64,000 nucleotides of DNA, taken from positions 1,364,001 through 1,428,000 of the forward strand of contig NZ_OZ032156.1 of the NCBI RefSeq assembly GCF_964026545.1, read 5' to 3'. Position 1 is the first letter of the stretch. Every line of letters starts with the position of its first letter. The stretch is from Candidatus Tisiphia endosymbiont of Dioctria linearis (GTDB taxonomy: Bacteria > Pseudomonadota > Alphaproteobacteria > Rickettsiales > Rickettsiaceae). Made by a program: the position numbers and the translations under genes. Below the pieces are notes generated by a model. The model was given only the letters and a program-made list of their open reading frames with translations. It was not told the DNA's origin and ran no database searches. Of the stretch, positions 9,349-17,189 are shown piece by piece.

Positions 9349-9945
9349 TTAAAAATTCTTTTGGAATTTATGCCAAAGATTTTCAATCGCCTGCTCATAA
9401 GCAACGAGGTCGAGTATAGTCCAATTAAATTGGTTAAAAATATCATGGGCATTATTTATCTCAGTATTAATAGCAACTGTGTTAAGTTTTTCCTCAGAGA
9501 ATAATTTTTTTAGTTTTTCTTCCTGCGTCTTTTTATATTCCTCATGGTTGGCGGTACCAGATTCTGCTATATCATGCATCTTTCTAGTTCGTATTTGTAT
9601 TTCTATGTTACAGTCATAGATATAATCTATAATTACGATATGTAAGGAGCTGTAACCATTATTCTTGGGATTATCAATATAGTTTTTAGTCTTCGCTATA
9701 TTAACAGGATATATATTGTAAAGAATAACCAAAACCTTATAACAATCATATTGTTTATTAACTATAATTCTAAAAGCAATTAGGTCAGTTAATTCTTTCA
9801 CAGATATATTCTTTCTTAGCATCTTCTTTAAAGCAGAGTAAGGGTCTTTTAATCTGTAGTGTATAGCAGCTGCTACACCATTGTTACGCAGGTTAGTACT
9901 AATATTATATATAATGTTACGTAAATCGTTAGTAGTATACTGCAT
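9349..9945 (-). CDS. spoT: (p)ppGpp synthetase domain protein (RelA/SpoT synthetase only)
   Basis: The protein contains the RelA/SpoT nucleotidyltransferase core: HYRLKDPYSALKKM (ATP-binding region), DLIAFRIIV with the first metal Asp, NNGYSSLHIVI, and IEIQIRTRKMHDIAE with the catalytic Glu. These key residues look intact, so it may make (p)ppGpp. ATG at 9945 is used; a longer reading starts at a TTG at 9984. It lies just upstream of the hydrolase-only gene on the same strand, forming a two-gene unit that equals one SpoT cut in two. The gene is small compared with full Rel enzymes (about 700 residues). Confidence 0.8.
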   Translation of the reverse strand: MQYTTNDLRNIIYNISTNLRNNGVAAAIHYRLKDPYSALKKMLRKNISVKELTDLIAFRIIVNKQYDCYKVLVILYNIYPVNIAKTKNYIDNPKNNGYSSLHIVIIDYIYDCNIEIQIRTRKMHDIAESGTANHEEYKKTQEEKLKKLFSEEKLNTVAINTEINNAHDIFNQFNWTILDLVAYEQAIENLWHKFQKNF

Positions 9946-10158
9946 AATTAATATTACACGAAAAGGAATCTTTAATGTTAACAAGTAGTAATTAGTTTGT
10001 CAATTATCAGAAATTAATTAGTTAAAAAATCAATATAAACTTGTCATAAAAGACTCATAAACTATCATTCTGCCTTTCCATTAGATAATTTGGAGAACAG
10101 AAATACTTTAAATATAAATCATACTACACTAAAAGTAGAAATACTAATATTTTTTGTA

Positions 10159-10290
10159 TTATTTAAAAATTTTAACATTACTAGACATACAATTAACTCC
10201 TATTTTATCATAAAAATAGACACTGAGGTTAGAGTGAAATTTGCTCGATTGTCTTCTAACCTCGGTGCTTGACCCCACACTACGTAGCTT
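10159..10290 (-). promoter_or_regulatory. Orphan leader, copy 1: hairpin, ribosome-binding site and 9-codon mini-ORF
   Basis: Read on the minus strand this is a copy of the leader in front of the histidine kinase gene. It has a 13-bp near-perfect hairpin (10255-10267 with 10221-10233), a T-rich stretch, AGGAG at 10197-10201 and ATG at 10188. The reading frame stops after nine residues (MSSNVKIFK). The gene that once followed appears to be lost. The rest of 10000-10455 contains this leader, the palindromic repeat at 10306 and no convincing gene. Confidence 0.55.
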
Positions 10291-10305
10291 CCTATTGCCA
10301 ATTAT

Positions 10306-10452
10306 TAGACTTCCTGCATAAGTCAATCTAGTTGGTGATTTTGTCGTCGAAACTTGCCTCCGCTCCGTAACAATCGTCTATGTACGCGAAGGTACCAGGC
10401 TTCGTTTCTCCTAAAAATCCCGAGGGCTTTTTTGACTTATGCAGGAAGTCTA
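10306..10452. repeat. 147-bp palindromic repeat with 21-bp terminal inverted repeats
   Basis: The ends tagacttcctgcataagtc (from 10306) and its complement (ending at 10452) pair perfectly over 21 bases. The interior is GC-richer than the flanks and contains tacgcgaag and gtcgtcgaaa segments typical of Rickettsia intergenic repeats. The element ends four bases before the histidine kinase stop. It could be a non-autonomous mobile repeat and may also end transcription of the kinase gene. Confidence 0.65.
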
Positions 10453-10455
10453 TTG

Positions 10456-11379
10456 TTAATCACAATGTAATTCTACTGGCACTTGCAAAGTAAAGGTTGT
10501 ACTTTTACCTTGCTGGCTAGCAATATTAACTTTACCATTTAGATTGCTAATAAATTGTTTGACTAGACTTAAACCTAGCCCTAATTCTAAAGTTGATTCT
10601 GAGTTTGAGTCCGTAGCCAATTCCTCACCTGTAGCTTTGCTAGTCGAGCCACTAGTAAAGGCAGAACTATCAGGAGCATTTAATTGCTTATAGATATATT
10701 GTTGTTGCTCTTCAGACATACCAATACCTGTATCATGCACGATGAATTGTAAAATATCTTTGCCCCTTGTACTTTTTCCATCACCACAATCTTTATCAAC
10801 TTGTGAGAGTATGGGGCTTGCTGGAAAAAAATTGGTGGTTACCATAACACTGCCTTTTTCAGTGAAATTAATGGCATTAGTAATTAACTGAGTTAATATC
10901 GCTTCAAGTCGATAACTATCACCAATGATGATATCTGCAATACCATTGGTGAAATTATTTGCAAACCCTATGCCTTTACACTTAGAGCTTGGTATTAGTT
11001 TATTAATAACGTTGTTTACTAACGTTTTAGGATTAAATTTTCCAGAGATTGTGGGTACTGGTACTACGCTTGTGGTGGCAAAATTTACTATATTTCTAGA
11101 GTAATACATTAAGTCTTCAGCAGAAGTGACAATCTCCGCTATAGTACTCCTTTTGTTAGGCTCTTCCTCTCCTACATGTAGAATTGTAGAAAGGGCAAAA
11201 ATGTCATTACAAGGTTTGTTTATGCTAATGGATACAGTCCTTATAAAATCTTGGTGGATAAAATTAGCTAGTTCTAGATTCCTCCTAGCTTGTTGTAACT
11301 CAACAATAATATCACTACTGATATTATTTTTTTCACAGGTAGATTTATTTTGTTGTTGATTTTTAATATCGGTAGGCAT
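10456..11379 (-). CDS. Cytosolic histidine kinase-like ATPase lacking the phospho-acceptor His
   Basis: The 307-residue protein has a helical dimerisation region and a HATPase domain with N-box (LTQLITNAINFTEKG), G1 box (VHDTGIGMS) and G2 box (LGLGLSLVKQFISNLNGKV). At the H-box the family sequence SHELRTP reads SISINKP, with Ile51 in place of the catalytic His. There is no membrane segment or sensor domain. It therefore cannot autophosphorylate in the usual way and could act as a decoy, an ATP-binding partner or a decaying gene. Residues 185-255 hold a low-complexity insert. The leader contains a hairpin and an AGGAG ribosome site. Histidine kinases of this type occur in Rickettsia RAGE elements. 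Confidence 0.78.
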   Translation of the reverse strand: MPTDIKNQQQNKSTCEKNNISSDIIVELQQARRNLELANFIHQDFIRTVSISINKPCNDIFALSTILHVGEEEPNKRSTIAEIVTSAEDLMYYSRNIVNFATTSVVPVPTISGKFNPKTLVNNVINKLIPSSKCKGIGFANNFTNGIADIIIGDSYRLEAILTQLITNAINFTEKGSVMVTTNFFPASPILSQVDKDCGDGKSTRGKDILQFIVHDTGIGMSEEQQQYIYKQLNAPDSSAFTSGSTSKATGEELATDSNSESTLELGLGLSLVKQFISNLNGKVNIASQQGKSTTFTLQVPVELHCD

Positions 11380-11610
11380 AGAATTAACTCCTATTTTCGT
11401 GATTGATAAATAGACACTGAGGTTAGAGAAAAATTTGGTGATTCGTATCTAACCTTAGTGCTTGACATTTACACTACGTAACGTCTACTAACAAATATCC
11501 TAGTTTTTCCCCATAGTAAAGCGGTTTTTCACTATTAGTAAATTTTTTTATAAAATTTTTTAGAATAGTGTTAAACCAGAGACAGTGAGTAAGATTATTC
11601 TTATAGTCGG
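11380..11610 (-). promoter_or_regulatory. Leader of the histidine kinase gene, copy 2 of a repeated upstream region
   Basis: On the minus strand this stretch precedes the kinase ATG. It contains the hairpin (11448-11460 with 11415-11427), followed by tctattta, then AGGAG and the start codon. The upstream part (ccccatagtaaagcgg ... agaatagtgttaa) also recurs at 14510-14570. Conservation of about 200 bases in front of different start codons suggests a real promoter and leader, possibly with attenuation by the hairpin. Confidence 0.5.
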
Positions 11611-11624
11611 CGGCTAAATAGCTG

Positions 11625-11702
11625 ACAAGTAAGCCGTAAATTAGCTATTTAAACAAGCTGCCTAATGCGGTTAATTGAATAAATAGCTAATTAGCTACTT
11701 GT
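11625..11702. repeat. Imperfect palindrome between kinase leader and dam
   Basis: The outer arms acaagta and tacttgt and the inner arms attagctattt and aaatagctaat can pair, with short mismatched segments between. The stretch aaatagct or its complement occurs several times within 80 bases. It may be a regulatory or recombination site. The remaining bases to 11914 show no gene, only AT-rich DNA upstream of dam. Confidence 0.35.
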
Positions 11703-11914
11703 ATTTTAAGGCAAATATGAGCCTAAAATTGTATCAGGTTTTTTTGCACCAAACAAAACCCATTACTTAGCAAAAGCAAGGGTGTACTTTCATTGACTGT
11801 GACTTTTAAAACGCCATTTTTACCAATATACCGATAATTCTTATAGAATCTTTGTGATATTTATGATACAATAAGTGAGATATTTATGTACTTGAATAAT
11901 GAACACTTATCATC

Positions 11915-12728
11915 ATGACTACTACTAAAAATACCGTTACCATTTTTTAACTGGGTTGGTGGTAAAAGAAAACTCACCGATCAATTGATACAATATGTTC
12001 CTGTTACCTTTAATAATTATTATGAGCCTTTTCTTGGCGGTGGGGCATTATTCTTCAAAATAAAAGATAGGTGTCAAAAATGTTTTCTATCTGATATTAA
12101 CCTGGAGTTAATTACCAGCTACAATGCTGTAAAAAAGAATCCAACAGCAGTGAGCGATTTATTTGCCACCCATAAAGAACATCACTCGAGAAAATATTAT
12201 TACCGCGTACAAAAACGTAATGATAGCAATGACCCAACTAGTATTACGGCTAGGTTTCTCTATTTAAACAAATATTCTTTCATGGGTATGTATCGAGTTA
12301 ATAAGAGTGGCAAGCTTTGTTTGTCCTTTTCGTCAAAGAAATATGATAGTGCTAATATTGATAAGAAATTACAACAATGTAGTAGCTTTCTAAGTGACAC
12401 CTCAATTTACGTTACTGATTTCTCGTTTATCGAACCTAAAGAAAATGATTTTGTCTATTTTGACCCACCTTATCATAAGGCTGGAGAGAAGTTTTATACT
12501 CGCTTGCCTTTTAATGAACAAGAACAAATCAGGCTAAGAGATTTTGCCAAAGAACTCACTAGCAAAGGGGTAAAATTAATGATATCCAATAGCAATACCA
12601 ACTTTATCAGGGAAATATACCAAGATTTTACCATAAATACCGTTGACATTAAATACACCATAACCGGACAGAAAGTAGCCGTACAGAAAGAAATCACTAA
12701 AGAGCTTATCATTACTAATTATAAATAA
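11915..12728 (+). pseudogene. dam: DNA adenine methylase (Dam/M.MboI type), 5' frameshift
   Basis: The main frame shows a D12-class adenine methyltransferase: NWVGGKRKL, the SAM-binding motif YEPFLGGGALFF, and the catalytic DPPY in VYFDPPYHKAG. A natural start, ATG at 11915 (MTTTKNTVT), is in another frame and stops near 11950. The essential FFNWVGGKRK segment is in the main frame but has no standard start codon upstream because TGA at 11916 closes it. A small indel near 11938-11948 (for example loss of two C before the T-run) would join the two. TTG at 11985 could start a shortened protein lacking the first motif. Dam genes are common RAGE cargo. Confidence 0.75.
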
Positions 12729-12762
12729 GCTGAGTATATGCTGATTACTCAACATACTCAGC
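12729..12762. terminator. Hairpin between convergent dam and integrase
   Basis: gctgagtat (12729-12737) pairs with atactcagc (12754-12762) over nine bases. It lies just after the dam stop and 24 bases from the integrase end. A T-rich run follows on the plus strand (attattcttg) only weakly, so termination efficiency is uncertain. Confidence 0.45.
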
Positions 12763-12785
12763 ATTATTCTTGCGTTTAAGTATAT

Positions 12786-14264
12786 TTAGTGTCTTATCTG
12801 TTGCATCAATTCTTCAATCATTATTTGCTGTGCTTTAATCTGACTTTGCAGGGCTTCAATATAGTCAATTGATGAGAAGTTGGTGACGTCATCGCTCAAT
12901 GCTTGCCCATTATATATAGGCGTCGCTCCATCGCTCCTGCTACCCAATTCTCCTGGATTGATTATAGTATTATTTTCAATATTATTAGCAATTTCTTTTG
13001 TTTCCTTTGGTATAGTTACCTCACTTGCTATAAAAAAATCTAAGTTTTTTAAAATTTTGTCTAACGGAACCACAGCTTTGTCCTGAAACTCTTTAACTTG
13101 TTCCTTCGCTATAATATCATATACTTCTGTTGACCTTTGATCCTTATGACCTAAAGCCGCCCCTATTATCTCTCTATCTGCTCCAACTTTACGCATCCAA
13201 CTACCGTGTGTTCTTCTCAAATCATGAATCCTCATATCTTTAATATCAGCCAATGTACAAATTTTCTTCCAAGTTTCACTAGGAGAGGATATGTGACCAC
13301 TTTAACTCTGATCGCTAGAAAATACCCACATTGCTTCAGGATTGCTCTCATTTTTCCTTCTTGTCAATATGCTTAGGGCAGAGTTTACTAAATGAACTCT
13401 TTGTGTTTTTTTATTTTTAGCAGAGGTAGCTGGTATAGTCCATGTCGTGTTTTCAAAATTAATATCCTGCCATTTCATAGATAAAACATTACTTTTCCTT
13501 GCTCCAGTAAGTAATAGCATTAAGATAAAATCCGCAATTATCCTAGTAGATGTTGCAATAACTGCCTCAATGAACCTTGACATTTCCTCTAGGGTTGCAA
13601 TATATCGTTCTCTGACCTTTTCCGGATTTTTTTCAATATCCTTTGCTGGATTTTTCTCTAACATTTGCCATTTAATACCCCTATTGAACATTGCCCTAAA
13701 TAACTTAAGAAAGTTGTTAGCACTATAAGGACCATTATTATTGGTAAGATTATTAAACGTTTTCTGAATATCATCCCTTGTTACAGTAGATATTTTCATG
13801 TCATAATAATCTTTACCATATCGCTTCATTTTAGCAATATCAGTCTTCCAGCCCTTATTTTTACGTTTACTGTGTTCTTCAATATACTTATAAAAGAACT
13901 CTTTAACGGTTAACTTGGTTAGTTTATCATCTATTGGATTATTTGTTAGTGTGGTTAGTTTATTATCTATTTGATTATTTGCAATAGCTAATTTTTCAAG
14001 AGGAATACCTTTGCTAATCTGATTTTTTAGCTCAGCAGCTTTATTCCTTGCTTCTACTACCGACATACAAGGGAATGCACCTAATTTAATTGTACGACTA
14101 CGACCGTTCTTCTCCACTGTTTTACGTAAGTAAAAAGTCTTGCTTTTTCTTGCAATAAGAAACAGCCCCTTTTCTTTGGTATCATTATAAAAATCTTGTT
14201 TAGTTTCAGGAAGAATAATTTTACTAATAGCTTCTTGAGTAAAATGTGACTTAAAAGTTGGCAT
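12786..14264 (-). pseudogene. int: Tyrosine recombinase (DUF4102/P4-type integrase) with in-frame TAA
   Basis: The N-terminal part has the DUF4102 arm-binding domain (SKTFYLRKTVEKNGRSRTIKLGAFP, split here by Arg/Lys-rich stretches), a core-binding domain, and the first catalytic Arg in LTGARKSNVL. A TAA at 13302-13304 interrupts the frame after FSSDQS. The same frame continues with SGHISSPSETW and holds the remaining catalytic set: HDLRRTHG, LGHKDQRST and the nucleophile Tyr in EVYDII. Neither half alone could recombine DNA. The C-terminal tail after residue about 410 contains an in-frame palindromic-element peptide (GELGSRSD). It is the probable mobilisation gene of the RAGE-like block at 7.3-14.3 kb. 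Its start has gaggtag upstream. Confidence 0.85.
12930..12961 (-). repeat. In-frame palindromic-element core inside the integrase gene
   Basis: Read on the minus strand, these 32 bases encode NPGELGSRSD and match 59551-59582 in the capsid gene at 30 of 32 positions. Two unrelated proteins share the sequence in the same reading frame, which is the hallmark of a Rickettsia palindromic element inserted into coding DNA. Confidence 0.7.
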
Positions 14265-14349
14265 ATATCTACCTCAATTATATTGTTAGTTTCAGCAATG
14301 TTGTCACTGATGATGTTATTGGTATTTTTTATTTAGATTAAGTGGTTTT

Positions 14350-14595
14350 TCATTGATTTTTAATAGAGGAGGGCATAAAGTGAAGTCCTGTTTTTTGTTT
14401 TTCGGAAAATGGACACTGAGGTTAGATTGTAATTTGGTAGATTGTCTTCTAACCTCGGTGCTTGACACTACACCACGTAGTATCGTCTTTTACAAATACT
14501 ATCATTTTTCCCCAGAGTAAAGGGGATTTTTTAAGTTTTTTAGAATAGTGTTAATCTAGTAACAGTCGCTAAAATTGTTATTATAGTTTTTTGAG
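14350..14595 (-). promoter_or_regulatory. Orphan leader, copy 3: hairpin and 8-codon remnant upstream of the integrase
   Basis: This region repeats the kinase leader: a distal block (ttttccccagagtaaagg, agaatagtgttaa), a 13-bp hairpin (14448-14460 with 14414-14426) and a start codon at 14376. The mini-ORF reads MPSSIKNQ and stops, close to the kinase N terminus MPTDIKNQ. It is therefore the front end of a deleted kinase-like gene. The integrase ATG at 14264 lies 86 bases further down and could use the same promoter. Confidence 0.55.
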
Positions 14596-14991
14596 GGTTA
14601 ACATTTTTACTAATCTGAGCTGTGGTTGTTGTATTTTTAGGAAGATGAAATGACCTGGTGCCATATATCTAGCTAAACTAGATTTATTACATAATTATAA
14701 TAAATATATAAAAGTTGATTAGATATTTGATTTAATATTGATGTAATTTTAGATTAATTATCTTTAATAAAAACTAACTTATAAGAACTGAGTGTTTTTA
14801 AAAAAATTAACCTATTTTTGTTGGATATTATAATAACAATTCAACTAAAAATGCGTTTAAAAACTATTGTTTTTCATGTAGTTTCTATGGCTGTTTTTTT
14901 AAGAAATTGCCACAATTATTATCATAAATTGACCAATATATTAGGTTCAAATAGTATTAAAATATCAATTCAAATTATAGGAGGAAAGCCT

Positions 14992-15075
14992 ATGAGTACT
15001 AGGGATTCAAGGGCAAAAAAGACTAGAGGAAATGGCGAGTCCGAGAAAATTCAAATTTCTAGCCATAAGACTTGA
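14992..15075 (+). CDS. Small basic peptide (27 residues) with a consensus ribosome-binding site
   Basis: ATG at 14992 is preceded by taggaggaaagcct, a perfect AGGAGG at good spacing. The peptide is Arg/Lys-rich at its front (MSTRDSRAKKTRGNGE) and ends at TGA 15073-15075. A short inverted repeat (ccaactaacatagttgg, near 15089) and T-rich DNA follow and could end transcription. The peptide is not recognised and could be the N-terminal stub of a deleted gene. The rest of 14596-15282 is AT-rich and shows no other gene. Confidence 0.35.
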   Translation: MSTRDSRAKKTRGNGESEKIQISSHKT

Positions 15076-15282
15076 AGTCATCAGTGCCAACTAACATAGT
15101 TGGTTGATCATCAACATTATTTTTATTTTTTTCTTCTATCATTGTTTTCACGTGTTCCTTCTAACCATAATATCATTATACTCCTTATTTTATTATCCAC
15201 TAAGAGGTAATTAGCAAAATTTTTATAATTTTTTGTTTTTTTTATAAAAAAAACAAACTGAAACATAGTGACAACATATTAT

Positions 15283-15533
15283 GCTGCGATCAAAAAATTT
15301 TTATTGGTTTATTTTGAGTCTAACCCGGATATTGCATGAAGGTAGCAAAATTCACCTCTGAACCCCTTGTAATATAAGGGGTTCAGAGGAATTATACAAA
15401 AATACAAATTGTATTTTTGAGTTTTATCAAATTTAATCTCGTAACCTTTATTACTCAAGGGATAGAAAGATTTACTGATAATTCATCATACAATATCCAG
15501 GCTAAACCTCAATAAAAATTTTTTGATCGCAGC
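15283..15533. mobile_element. MITE-like element with 24-bp perfect terminal inverted repeats
   Basis: The ends gctgcgatcaaaaaattttt (from 15283) and its complement (to 15533) pair perfectly over 24 bases. Inside lie a second complementary pair (ggatattg / caatatcc) and a perfect 14-bp hairpin (15355-15368 with 15376-15389) containing ccctt / aaggg. The 251-bp unit has no coding capacity. TA-rich sequence borders both ends, so a TA target duplication is possible but not certain. The parent transposon is not in this window. Confidence 0.7.
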
Positions 15534-15613
15534 CTATATTTACATAGTTCATTATGTCTTTTTGACTTTAATTTTATGAGTATATTTTAATATTAAATTC
15601 CAACTAATACATA

Positions 15614-16066
15614 TTAATTAATAGCTTCCCAATTTTCACCAAGTAGAGATTGTTCAAAAATTTTGAATGTATCACGAATAGTGTCATCAACATTTAGTTG
15701 CTTATCTTCCACTAACAAAGAATGGATAGCCAGTACATCATCTTCCGTTATTCGTGGTATACCACAACTAGTAACAAGGTTCTCTATTACTTCTGAACCA
15801 CAATTATTATATTTCTGACTTGCCACCGGTTGCTCAGTAATCTCAATATGTAAATCTGGATATAGTTTAACTAGTTCATTTTCAAGGCTATTCTTTAAAA
15901 CTTCAGGTATGTACTTTCCTTCGGAGTCCATGTAGTACGCTATAATTTGATCCAAGCTATGTTCTATCACTAGACCAACCCTGTGCTTGTTGTACAAATT
16001 TATTGGTATCAATAATTTAGTAATATTATCACTATCGTTATTTTTATTAGCTTTACTGCTAGGCAA
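15614..16066 (-). pseudogene. Ulp1/C48-like cysteine protease C-terminal fragment
   Basis: The 150-residue reading shows a CE-clan protease pattern: LLIPINLYNKHRVGLVIE with the His, AYYMDSEGK with the Asp, and Q-x-YNNCGSEVIENLV with the Gln and the catalytic Cys. Such enzymes remove ubiquitin-like proteins and serve as host-directed effectors in several intracellular bacteria. The usual length is larger and no ATG or ribosome site is seen (TTG at 16066), so this looks like the end of a gene truncated at its 5' side. The 5' edge overlaps another gene remnant on the opposite strand. Function is inferred from the catalytic order only. Confidence 0.5.
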
Positions 16067-16216
16067 CTGCTAAGAGTGAGGAAAAAGGTTGATAATATTA
16101 GATTACTACCGCAAAATTTAGAATTTATTTATAATAAATATGGTAAACCGTTTATAACCAATGGTACAGCTAATATGCAATTTAATATGTCTCATTCACA
16201 TAATATAGTTTGTTAA
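16058..16216 (+). pseudogene. 4'-phosphopantetheinyl transferase remnant
   Basis: The frame at 16058 reads ARQLLRVRKKV, LPQNLEFIYNKYGKPFI and MQFNMSHSHNIVC, then TAA. The YGKP ... FN(M/L)SHS block is the signature of the Sfp/AcpT family, which attaches phosphopantetheine to carrier proteins. Only about 50 residues remain, without the metal-binding part after SHS. It is a fragment wedged between the protease fragment and the AEC permease gene, so the spot is a junction of broken genes. Confidence 0.45.
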
Positions 16217-17104
16217 GTGATAGCTTATACTGATAAACAATATTATCATGCCCATTACAAGTATTGCAGAAGAGACAATTGTCACTTGTTGTGCTTCAAT
16301 AAAGTGTGACTTGCTATTCCTAGCAATTATGGCAACTATATTGGCTGGTGGAGTAACTGAAAGTATCAACAGAGAGTATAACCAATATTTCTCTAGAGGA
16401 AAGAGTGTTTTTTCTAACACCAATATTACTAATGGGAATAGAATATGTTTTAACAAAATTAGAATAAGTGAGTTGTATGTAATAGTTTTAATATTTATAT
16501 ATGTGAATTGTAGCTCAGAACCGAAATATATAATAGCAATATAAGGTATAAAAAATACCAATTCTGTTAGCCATGCAGGGACAATAATTTTTAGATAGGT
16601 ATGATTTAACATGATAGTCAATATTGGAACTACCGTCATTGGATTAAATATCATTTTGATGATAAATAAGATACTAAAATTTTTATCTTTTCTAGAAAAA
16701 AAATCTAATAGGACTAAAAAAATAGGACATACAATAGTGACTTGAATAATGTTTACAGTAATTGCAGAAATAGGATTTTGAAATAATGCTTCGATAATAG
16801 GTAGACCTAGGAAAGAAGTATTCATAAAAGTGCTTATAAGAGGAAGTATGGCAAACGAAGAGAGTTGATTGAATTTAGTTAAGCAGATGCTGCATAGTGA
16901 TATAATGATTACTGAAATGATATAAATGAATATGTAATTGTAATTTATGTCAATTGCGTAATCAAACTGAGTTAATTTAACAAACAAAAGCAGAGGGATA
17001 AGTACATAATATAAAATTCCAGATAAAAATGATATACTTAACCCTATATAATTAATTAACTTACCAAAAAAAGTTAATATTATAAATGTTACTAAATTTT
17101 CCAT
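16196..17104 (-). CDS. AEC-family (auxin efflux carrier-like) permease
   Basis: The 302-residue protein is almost entirely hydrophobic, with about ten membrane helices in two five-helix halves, as in the AEC family of anion or organic acid carriers. Recognisable segments are FMNTSFLGLPIIEALF in the first half, NPMTVVPILTIML at the centre, and LSVTPPANIVAIIARN near the end, which corresponds to the second-half crossover motif. Substrate cannot be told. The gene looks intact (ATG at 17104). It lies alone among broken genes and may be a recent or functional survivor of that region. Confidence 0.75.
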   Translation of the reverse strand: MENLVTFIILTFFGKLINYIGLSISFLSGILYYVLIPLLLFVKLTQFDYAIDINYNYIFIYIISVIIISLCSICLTKFNQLSSFAILPLISTFMNTSFLGLPIIEALFQNPISAITVNIIQVTIVCPIFLVLLDFFSRKDKNFSILFIIKMIFNPMTVVPILTIMLNHTYLKIIVPAWLTELVFFIPYIAIIYFGSELQFTYINIKTITYNSLILILLKHILFPLVILVLEKTLFPLEKYWLYSLLILSVTPPANIVAIIARNSKSHFIEAQQVTIVSSAILVMGMIILFISISYHLTNYIM

Positions 17105-17189
17105 TTTATAGTTGTTCTATTTTAGCTGTATTATTTGCAATAAAAAAGGCTCTGTCCAAAAAACTGTGTAAATTTCCAAAATTAGGTCA

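Noticed and set aside
10090..10272. 60-codon plus-strand frame
   Set aside because: It runs through the orphan leader hairpin and has no plausible protein pattern.
17140..17170. ggctctgtccaaaaaactgt, similar to an insertion sequence end
   Set aside because: Only one end is present, with no partner or transposase. It may be a solo remnant but cannot be assigned.
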